Below, piece after piece: positions 7,840 to 13,539 of a DNA stretch of 19,567 bases. The DNA comes from Flavobacterium sp. UBA6195. GTDB lineage: Bacteria; Bacteroidota; Bacteroidia; Flavobacteriales; Flavobacteriaceae. How positions within the stretch are numbered: position 1 is the first letter of the stretch; each line of letters opens with the position of its first letter. The translations under genes were made by a program, and so were the position numbers. The notes below the pieces were generated by a model, which saw only the letters and a program-made list of their open reading frames with translations, was not told the DNA's origin and did not search any database. The DNA lies in NCBI RefSeq assembly GCF_002422095.1, contig NZ_DITB01000065.1, forward strand, positions 1 to 19,567, in the 5' to 3' direction.

Positions 7840-8433
7840 CTACTCTACTTTAGCTGCTTCTTCTTTGATTTTTGAAACCGTTTTATCGTAACTAACTCCT
7901 AACCCTTCTTGCTGGAATGCCAATTCTCCTTCTGCATTAAATACACTGATGATATTGGAATGTGAGAAATCTATCGGAGATATTTTTTTATAATTTACGG
8001 CTAGAACTGCTGCGAACTCTCTGGTATTTTCTTCATTTGAACGCAAGAAAACCCATTGATTTCCTGTCATTTTATTTTCGATAGAGAAATCTTTTAATCG
8101 TTTTGGAGTATCCACTGTTGGGTCAATACTTACTAAAACCAATTGTACTTTGTCTTTGTATTCTTCTGGAATTTTAGCTTCAATATTTCGCATATCGGCA
8201 ACTAATCTTGGACATGCGGCTTTGCACGAAGTGTAAATCATTACCATAACTAATACTTTTCCTCTCAATTCTTTCAGTTCAATATCTTTTCCATCTTGAT
8301 TGGTCCATTTTTCTGGTAAATTATAAATTGATAAATCGGTTATGGGTTTATCCTTTATATCTTGTTTTTCTTCTTTTGCATTACATCCGATTAATAAAAG
8401 GGAAACAATTACGAATAAAATTATCTTTTTCAT
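7840..8433 (-). CDS. SCO1/SenC family lipoprotein, copper delivery or thiol redox
   Basis: 197 residues from the ATG at 8433. A longer reading frame to 8460 would need a TTG start overlapping the upstream gene, so the ATG was chosen: it gives a classic lipoprotein signal, MKKIILFVIVSLLLIGC, with lipobox LIGC. The thioredoxin-fold domain has YTSCKAACP, the CxxxC copper-binding pair of SCO proteins (70 and 74 in this numbering), and a conserved His in DFSHSN (158). SCO proteins pass copper to, or reduce cysteines of, copper enzymes such as cytochrome oxidase CuA. Here its place in the operon of a copper nitrite reductase suggests it loads that enzyme. Anchored in a membrane facing the periplasm. 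Confidence 0.92.
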   Translation of the reverse strand: MKKIILFVIVSLLLIGCNAKEEKQDIKDKPITDLSIYNLPEKWTNQDGKDIELKELRGKVLVMVMIYTSCKAACPRLVADMRNIEAKIPEEYKDKVQLVLVSIDPTVDTPKRLKDFSIENKMTGNQWVFLRSNEENTREFAAVLAVNYKKISPIDFSHSNIISVFNAEGELAFQQEGLGVSYDKTVSKIKEEAAKVE

Positions 8434-8456
8434 GATTTTAATTTTTAATTGAAAAC

Positions 8457-9227
8457 TCAATTAGCGATGTTTTTGGCACATCGAAAGCCCAAATTTTTAG
8501 TGGTATAATTTGCTTTTATACTTCCTCTGAAAGCATAGCGCATAAAAGCCGCATAATTCATTAAATCGGTTGCGTTGACTGAACCACTTCCACAGAACAA
8601 ATCTTTATCAGTATCCTTATCTTTTCTAGATTCTCCTGATAAAAAGATACTGTTGAAATCGAAAGTCCATTCCCAAACCAATCCGTGCATATCGTAAACG
8701 CCCCAGTAATTTTTGAATGTTTTCCCTACGGAATTGTTATAGGTTTTGTTTTTTTCGTACCAACTCAAGATATATTTATTGAATTCTTCTCTAGTTCTGG
8801 CGTCTTTTCGTTTTTCATCGGCCATTGCTACATATTCCCATTCGTCTAAAGTGGCTAATCTTTTGCCTTGACATTCGCAGTATTCTTTTGCTGCAAACCA
8901 AGAAATATTAGTCACTGGCGCATTGGCATTTAATTGTCCGAAACTTAAATCACCTGTCCATTCTGATAAATAAGTGGTATTAGCAAAAAGGCGTTTGATT
9001 TTTGATTTTCTATAATTCTGATTTTTTTTCAAAAATTCTAAATATTCCTGATTCGTAACCGGATATACATCCAACAAAAAGGATTTTATGTACACTGGTT
9101 TTTTATCTGATGTTCCATATAACGGAACATAACTCCCTGCTCCAATGGTTACCATATCTTCGGGCACCTGAGAAAAAGAAATGGAAACCCAAGATAATAA
9201 AATTAGGCAGTAGTGAAATCGTTTCAT
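8457..9227 (-). CDS. nirV: NirV-like SUMF1/formylglycine-generating-enzyme fold protein
   Basis: 256 residues from the ATG at 9227, chosen because GGAG lies eight bases before it and it gives a clean signal peptide (MKRFHYCLILLSWVSISFSQ); an in-frame ATG at 9242 adds five residues. Sulfatase-modifying-factor fold motifs are present in order: YPVTNQEYLEFLKK, APVTNISWFAAKEYCECQGKRLATLDEWEYVA, YDMHGLVWEWTFDF, RYAFRGS and NLGFRCA. The paired cysteines of true formylglycine-generating enzymes are absent from the equivalent C-terminal stretch (MNYAAFMRYAFRGS), so it is unlikely to oxidise sulfatase cysteines. Proteins of this fold encoded next to nirK are called NirV; their role is not settled, maturation being the usual suggestion. 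Periplasmic by its signal peptide. Confidence 0.82.
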   Translation of the reverse strand: MKRFHYCLILLSWVSISFSQVPEDMVTIGAGSYVPLYGTSDKKPVYIKSFLLDVYPVTNQEYLEFLKKNQNYRKSKIKRLFANTTYLSEWTGDLSFGQLNANAPVTNISWFAAKEYCECQGKRLATLDEWEYVAMADEKRKDARTREEFNKYILSWYEKNKTYNNSVGKTFKNYWGVYDMHGLVWEWTFDFNSIFLSGESRKDKDTDKDLFCGSGSVNATDLMNYAAFMRYAFRGSIKANYTTKNLGFRCAKNIAN

Positions 9228-9267
9228 AAATTGAGCTCCCATTCTTCAGTTTGTTTATTGTTTATAC

Positions 9268-9693
9268 TTATTTTTTACCTCTTTGTGCTTTTACCATAGC
9301 TGGAGTAACTTTTGTATTGTTATTTCCCCAACTGCTGTAAACATAAGTCAGTACATCCGCCACTTGTTGGTCGTTTAAACCCTGGCTTGTCATAGCACTA
9401 TTGAATTTTTTACCATTTACAGTAACAGGTCCGCTTAATCCGTTTAGTACCACTTTAATGGCTCTGTTTACATCTTTATTTAAGTAATCAGATTTTGCTA
9501 AAGGAGGAAATGCATTTGGAATTCCTTGTCCGTTTGCCTGATGGCATGCGATACATGTTTTACTGTAAATTGCTTTTCCTTTATTTGCATCCTGAAATGT
9601 CACTACTTCAGATGTTTTAGTTGTTGGTAATTTAAAACTAATTAAAGTTCCAGTTACGATAAGCGCTATAGCACTCAATACTATTTTTTTCAT
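9268..9693 (-). CDS. Periplasmic class I cytochrome c, paralogue of the NirK haem domain
   Basis: 141 residues. The N-terminal hydrophobic segment MKKIVLSAIALIVTGTLISF is a signal peptide or anchor. One c-type haem site, CIACH, is at 47-51, with Met101 (FNSAMTSQG) as the probable sixth ligand. About 74 of 100 aligned residues (39-138) are identical to the C-terminal cytochrome domain of the upstream NirK, including PPLAKSD and TVNGKKFNS, so one arose by duplication of the other. It lies 26 bases after nirK on the same strand. The likely role is an electron carrier between the respiratory chain and NirK or NorC. Confidence 0.93.
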   Translation of the reverse strand: MKKIVLSAIALIVTGTLISFKLPTTKTSEVVTFQDANKGKAIYSKTCIACHQANGQGIPNAFPPLAKSDYLNKDVNRAIKVVLNGLSGPVTVNGKKFNSAMTSQGLNDQQVADVLTYVYSSWGNNNTKVTPAMVKAQRGKK

Positions 9694-9719
9694 TTTTATT
9701 TACTCTATTTATTTGATTA

Positions 9720-11189
9720 TTATTCGTGCATATCTTTTACTTTTGGAGCTGGTTTTGCTCTTTGTGTTTTAACCATTTCTGGGGTTACTTTGGTTTTGTT
9801 GTTACCCCAACTGTTATACACATAAGTTAAAACATCTGAAATTTCTTGATCCGTAAGGTTTTGACTAGTCATTACTGAATTGAATTTTTTACCATTTACT
9901 GTAATTTCACCACTTAATCCATGAAGAACTGCATTAACTGCTCTATTTGAATCTGCGTTTAAGAAATCAGATTTTGCTAATGGAGGGAAAGCACCCGGAA
10001 TACCTTGACCTTCTGATTGGTGACAAGCGAAACAAGTTCTTCCATAAATATTTTTACCATCGGCAACTTGTTGATCTAATGTTTTATTTACCACCACTTC
10101 TTTACCAATACCTGATTTTGGCATGTTTTGGATGGTTCCTCCTTCTGGGTGATAAATTCCTTCTTGTGTTGTTCCTGAGTAAATTTTAGCATTTTCAGCA
10201 CCTTCTACTTTTAACATTCCTAATGCTCCTTTATTGAACGCTCTGAATATTGAGTGATCTACCAAAATGAAAGTTCCTGGAACATCCACTTTAAACTCTA
10301 CAATTGCAGAACCACCAGCAGGAATTAATGTTGTTTGAACATTTTTATTGATAGCATCTCCACCTTCAATATGAACTCTGTCGAAAATCTCTCCAATAAC
10401 GTGGAACGAAGAAACTAAATTTGGTCCACCGTTACCCATATAAATTCTAACTGTTTCTCCTACTTTAGCTGTTAAGGCTTTGTCTCCTGTTAAAGCCCCA
10501 ACTTTCCCATTAAAAACTACATAATCAGGATGTTCATCAACAGCTTTTGTCATATCGAAAGGTTGCATTCCAGGTTCTCCATTTTTTCCTTTGGTATAAA
10601 AATCACCTTGCATTACGTAGTATTCTTTATCAACTGGAGGTAAACCACCTTCTGGTTCCACCAAAATTAATCCGTACATTCCGTTTGCAATGTGCATCCC
10701 TACAGGAGCTGTAGCACAGTGGTACACGTATAATCCTGGATTGATACATTTGAAATTAAAAGTTTTTTCATGTCCTGGCGCTACTAATGAAGAAGTTGCT
10801 CCACCACCTGGTCCTGTAACAGCGTGTAAATCGATGTTGTGAGGTAATTTGTTGTCTGGGTGATTTTTCAAAGTAAATTGTACTTCATCACCTACTCTAG
10901 TTCTAATAAAACTTCCTGGTACACTACCACCAAAAGTCCAGTAAACATATTTAACACCGTCGGCCATTTCTCCTTCGATTTCTTTAATTTCCATGTTTAC
11001 AATTAATTTTTTAGCAGGACGATCTCCAACAGGTTTTGGTACAAATGGAGGCGCTGTTAATTCTGCAATCATTTCATCACCAACAGAGATATCAGCATAG
11101 TTGGTTGTTGAGTCACCGTTCTGTTTACATGCAATACTTGCTGCACAAGCCACACACAATACAAGAACTCTTTTAATAAAATTACTCAT
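9720..11189 (-). CDS. nirK: Copper nitrite reductase, class II (AniA-like), fused to cytochrome c
   Basis: 489 residues. The signal segment ends in a lipobox-like SIAC (Cys21), so it is probably a lipoprotein. Two cupredoxin domains span about 50-330. Ligands can be placed by motif: His117, catalytic Asp120 and His122 in LPHNIDLHAV; His157-Cys158, His166 and Met171 in YHCATAPVGMHIANGMYG; catalytic His263 in SSFHVIGE; and His312 in LVDHSIFRAFNKGA. Type 1 copper is therefore His117, Cys158, His166 and Met171, and type 2 copper is His122, His157 and His312. The compact HCATAPVGMH loop is typical of AniA-like class II enzymes. Residues about 375-478 form a cytochrome c domain (CFACH 386-390, probable Met440 ligand), giving an internal electron donor. 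It reduces nitrite to NO. First gene of a five-gene operon under an FNR-type site. Confidence 0.97.
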   Translation of the reverse strand: MSNFIKRVLVLCVACAASIACKQNGDSTTNYADISVGDEMIAELTAPPFVPKPVGDRPAKKLIVNMEIKEIEGEMADGVKYVYWTFGGSVPGSFIRTRVGDEVQFTLKNHPDNKLPHNIDLHAVTGPGGGATSSLVAPGHEKTFNFKCINPGLYVYHCATAPVGMHIANGMYGLILVEPEGGLPPVDKEYYVMQGDFYTKGKNGEPGMQPFDMTKAVDEHPDYVVFNGKVGALTGDKALTAKVGETVRIYMGNGGPNLVSSFHVIGEIFDRVHIEGGDAINKNVQTTLIPAGGSAIVEFKVDVPGTFILVDHSIFRAFNKGALGMLKVEGAENAKIYSGTTQEGIYHPEGGTIQNMPKSGIGKEVVVNKTLDQQVADGKNIYGRTCFACHQSEGQGIPGAFPPLAKSDFLNADSNRAVNAVLHGLSGEITVNGKKFNSVMTSQNLTDQEISDVLTYVYNSWGNNKTKVTPEMVKTQRAKPAPKVKDMHE

Positions 11190-11253
11190 GGTAGAAAAAA
11201 TTAGTTTTAAATATTGGTTTCAATAATAGTTTCGTTACTATCATTTTAAAGGT

Positions 11254-11261
11254 CAAAATTA
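11254..11261 (-). promoter_or_regulatory. Putative -7 element of nirK promoter (TAATTTTG)
   Basis: Read on the minus strand, a perfect TAnnTTTG. Its centre is 33 bp from the centre of the FNR-type palindrome, the same spacing as at norC and ric. Transcription would start near 11247, leaving a leader of about 60 bases. Confidence 0.65.
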
Positions 11262-11283
11262 AAGGACAAAAACATCCTTTAAT
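11258..11283. promoter_or_regulatory. 26-bp palindrome ATTAAAGGA-N8-TCCTTTAAT at the nirK promoter
   Basis: Perfect 9-bp arms around the centre CAAAAACA, wedged between the FNR-type site and the -7 element. The core AAAGGA-N8-TCCTTT is shared with the norC leader (5563-5582). Likely a binding site for a second, unidentified regulator. Confidence 0.55.
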
Positions 11284-11297
11284 ATGATAAAAATCAT
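11284..11297. promoter_or_regulatory. FNR/CRP-type operator upstream of nirK (ATGAT-N4-ATCAT)
   Basis: Perfect palindrome ATGATAAAAATCAT with the same arms as the norC/ric site. Its centre is about 101 bp from the nirK ATG and near -40 from the predicted start of transcription. It probably turns on the whole nir operon under low oxygen or NO. Confidence 0.75.
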
Positions 11298-11460
11298 GTT
11301 TCGAAAAAAAGTTAAAAAAACTAAAATAAATAAGGTTTTATGAAAAGTTCCATAGCGTGACTAAGCTAAAACTTTATAAAAATGAAATACTAATAAAATC
11401 AAGTCCTATTTTTAAAACTAACTAAGAATTAATTTAAGCAAGCATTATTTCAAATAATTC

Positions 11461-11490
11461 AAAAAAAAAGCTCCACATTTCTGTGGAGCT
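11461..11490 (-). terminator. Rho-independent terminator after the truncated tRNA
   Basis: AGCTCCACA (11469-11477) pairs over 9 bp with TGTGGAGCT (11482-11490) around TTTC. On the minus strand a long T-run follows (11469-11461). It sits six bases beyond the tRNA 3' end, so it is the original terminator of that tRNA transcript. Confidence 0.85.
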
Positions 11491-11496
11491 TCTTTG

Positions 11497-11538
11497 TAGC
11501 GGGAACAGGACTCGAACCTGTGACCTTCGGGTTATGAG
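11497..11538 (-). pseudogene. 3' half of a CAT-anticodon tRNA (Met, fMet or Ile2), truncated
   Basis: Read on the minus strand: the complete anticodon loop CTCATAA, the 3' strand of the anticodon stem CCCGA, variable loop AGGTC, a T-arm ACAGG-TTCGAGT-CCTGT, the 3' acceptor strand TCCCGCT and discriminator A, 42 bases in all. CCA is not encoded. The sequence that should pair 5' of the anticodon loop, the D-arm and the 5' acceptor strand are missing; instead an AT-rich unrelated sequence begins exactly at the loop edge. This is what remains on the far side when a tyrosine integrase inserts an element into a tRNA gene. The orientation says the element is to the right, and an intact tRNA should lie at its other end. 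Confidence 0.8.
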
Positions 11539-11596
11539 TTTAAAAACTTATTTTAATTAAAAATTAAAACCCTGAAAATCAACAACCTAAAACTTT

Positions 11597-11639
11597 GTTT
11601 ACCAGCTCAAAAAGTAAAATCGTTTACGGAATCGTTTAC
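11597..11639. repeat. Short GTTTAC repeats next to the tRNA scar
   Basis: The decamer AATCGTTTAC occurs twice in direct orientation (11618-11627 and 11630-11639), and a third GTTTAC is at 11597-11602. Direct repeats of this size near an attachment site are often arm-type integrase binding sites; that role is only inferred. Confidence 0.4.
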
Positions 11640-11812
11640 TTTTATTACGTTGCAAATATACACTAATTTATGAATAATAATAAAAAAATGAAGAAATAGA
11701 TTAGATTTCAAAAAAATAAAAAAAACTCAAATTTTAACATAATCTGCATTTTTTCTACAGCAATTTATCAATTCATTTTTTTTTCATTTGCAAAAGTTAA
11801 AAAACGATACTC

Positions 11813-11852
11813 CCGTAAAAATAGTTGGATTGAAAATCAGGTATTTCTACGG
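11813..11852. promoter_or_regulatory. Long imperfect hairpin upstream of the T9SS gene
   Basis: CCGTAAAAATA (11813-11823) pairs with TATTTCTACGG (11842-11852) with a single mismatch that becomes a G-U pair in minus-strand RNA. Inside the loop GATT-GAA-AATC (11828-11838) is itself a perfect small palindrome. It ends 60 bases before the ATG at 11913, a position suited to an operator or 5' UTR element. No function is assigned. Confidence 0.45.
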
Positions 11853-11912
11853 TTGTTTTGTTTATATAAATGAAATCACATTTATCAAATTATAAGAATA
11901 ATATTTAAATCT

Positions 11913-13523
11913 ATGAATTACAAAACCTACTACATTTTAATTGCTAGTTTCCTGGCAGTTACATCTCTACATGCCCAAGACATTTTATGGGAACATTCCT
12001 ATGGTGGAAAACACGCTGAATTTTTATATGATGCTCAATCAACAGCAGATTATGGTTTCATTCTAGCTGGAAGTTCTATCTCTAGCAAAAATGGGAATAA
12101 AACAGAATCAAATAAAGGAGATCTTGATTACTGGATTTGGAAAATGGATGAAAAAGGAACTCCCGAATGGCAAAAAAGTTTTGGTGGTAATGGTGTTGAT
12201 TTGCTACAAAGTATAAAAATCACAAATGATGGTGGATTTATTTTAGCTGGAACATCAACTTCTTCAATTAGTGGAGATAAAAAGGATGAAAGTAAAGGAT
12301 TGGAAGATTTTTGGATAATTAAATTAGATGCTAGAGGTCAAGAATTATGGCAAAGGACCATTGGTGGATCAGGTCAGGATATACTTTTGAGTATTGCCCA
12401 AACAAAGGATGGAGGCTACATTTTAGGTGGTTCTTCAAGTTCTAATAAATCTGAACCAACTGATAAAGGAATCGTTGACAAATATGGAAAGCAAGAAGAT
12501 TCTAGAGGGGGTATAGATTATTGGGTGGTTAAACTTGATAGTAATGGGGAAATAGAATGGGATAAAACCATTGGTGGAAAATACAAGGACGAATTAAAAA
12601 GTATTGAACAAACAAAAGATGATGGTTTTATAATAGGAGGATATTCTAATTCGCCTGAGTCGGGTGAAAAGTCTCAAAAAAGTTTTGGTTTTGGTGACTA
12701 TTGGGTTTTAAAATTGGATAAAGAAGGAAATATCCAGTGGCAAGAAACTATAGGGGGAGATAAAGATGACAACTTATTTGCCTTAACTCAAACTAATGAC
12801 GGTGGTTATATAATTGGTGGAAATTCAAATTCAGGAGCAACACATTCAAAAACAAAATCAAATAAGAATGGAACAGATTTTTGGGTAGTAAAGATTAATG
12901 AGGTTGGTAGCATTGAATGGCAAAGAACCTACAATTTTGGGAAATATGATGTCTTAACTTCAATAGTTGAAAATCGCGATGGAACATTTTTAATAGGAGG
13001 TTATGCCCAATCAGAGACTAAATCTAAGATAGGAAAGTCAGATAAAGAAGGAATTAATGACTACATAGCTTTAAAACTTAAAGTAGATGGAGATATAATT
13101 TGGAAACAAACTTTTGGAAGTAAGGGGGATGAAGTATTAAAAAAGCTATTTGAAACTAGAGATGGTGGATATATTCTAGCAGGTACCTCTAAAGGTGAAG
13201 TATCTAGAGATAAAAATTCTAATATTGGAGGAAGTGACTTTTGGGTTATAAAGCTTGGAGATAAGGATAAAAAGAAAAAAGAAAAGGAAATTCTTGAAGC
13301 TATACCTAATCCCGTTGAAAGTTTTACAAATGCAATTGTGGGATATGATTATAAAAAAGGAACAGCAACTCTTTATGATTTAAGTGGCAGAAGAATCCAA
13401 TCTGTAAAGATATTTGGAGAAAGGACTATACCGTTTAATTTAAGTGGGCTACCGCAAGGAATTTATGTGATTGAGGTAAAAACCGATACCAGTACAGATG
13501 GTGTTAAAGTAATTAAAAACTAA
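11913..13523 (+). CDS. Secreted T9SS type A sorting-domain protein with seven repeats of about 60 residues
   Basis: 536 residues. The signal peptide MNYKTYYILIASFLAVTSLHA is probably cut before Gln22. Residues 26-449 are seven units starting at Trp26, 86, 146, 216, 276, 336 and 397. Each follows the pattern W..T.GG...D.L.SI.QT.DGGYI.GG.S, a polar Ser/Lys-rich loop, then DYWVVKLD..G.I.; the period is 60 except unit 3 (70) and unit 6 (61). A Lys-rich linker (about 450-460) leads to a type A T9SS sorting domain at 464-536 (IPNPVESF, ATLYDLSGRRIQS, FNLSGLPQGIYVIEV, KVIKN end), so it should be exported and fixed to the cell surface or released. Seven equal beta-rich units suggest a seven-bladed propeller, perhaps for binding; no catalytic site is recognised. 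It is 16 bases upstream of the next gene. Confidence 0.9.
   Translation: MNYKTYYILIASFLAVTSLHAQDILWEHSYGGKHAEFLYDAQSTADYGFILAGSSISSKNGNKTESNKGDLDYWIWKMDEKGTPEWQKSFGGNGVDLLQSIKITNDGGFILAGTSTSSISGDKKDESKGLEDFWIIKLDARGQELWQRTIGGSGQDILLSIAQTKDGGYILGGSSSSNKSEPTDKGIVDKYGKQEDSRGGIDYWVVKLDSNGEIEWDKTIGGKYKDELKSIEQTKDDGFIIGGYSNSPESGEKSQKSFGFGDYWVLKLDKEGNIQWQETIGGDKDDNLFALTQTNDGGYIIGGNSNSGATHSKTKSNKNGTDFWVVKINEVGSIEWQRTYNFGKYDVLTSIVENRDGTFLIGGYAQSETKSKIGKSDKEGINDYIALKLKVDGDIIWKQTFGSKGDEVLKKLFETRDGGYILAGTSKGEVSRDKNSNIGGSDFWVIKLGDKDKKKKEKEILEAIPNPVESFTNAIVGYDYKKGTATLYDLSGRRIQSVKIFGERTIPFNLSGLPQGIYVIEVKTDTSTDGVKVIKN
11988..13259 (+). repeat. Seven tandem protein repeats (period about 60 codons)
   Basis: Seven in-frame units coding W..TxGG...DGGY/FI.GG.S...DY/FWVVKLD. 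The protein pattern is regular, while the DNA of the units has diverged, so this is an old domain array rather than a recent expansion. Confidence 0.85.
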
Positions 13524-13539
13524 TTAAAATATTTTTAGA

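Larger units (their letters stand above)
11190..11912. other. 723-bp non-coding region between nirK and the T9SS gene
   Basis: No credible protein gene is seen here on either strand. From left to right it holds the nirK promoter with its palindromes (11254-11297), an AT-rich stretch without recognised signals (about 11300-11460), a terminator (11461-11490), a truncated tRNA (11497-11538), short GTTTAC-type repeats (11597-11639), a very AT-rich stretch, and a hairpin (11813-11852) before the T9SS gene. It looks like the joint between core-type genes and an inserted segment. Confidence 0.7.

Noticed and set aside
8434..8460. Longer start for the SCO protein at 8460
   Set aside because: It would need a TTG codon and overlap the upstream stop, and it would put ten residues ahead of a textbook lipoprotein signal starting at the ATG at 8433.
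109..11297. The whole nir/nor locus as cargo of the element at the tRNA
   Set aside because: The truncated side of the tRNA faces right and its own terminator faces left, which places the nir/nor genes outside the element unless a second element is involved.
11497..11620. tRNA split by an intron at the anticodon loop
   Set aside because: Group I introns do occur in anticodon loops, but no 5' half (D-arm or matching acceptor strand AGCGGGA) is found to the right before the next gene, so a displaced 3' half is the simpler reading.
11597..11639. CRISPR-like array
   Set aside because: The repeats are only about 10 bases, have a 2-base gap and no spacers or cas genes nearby.
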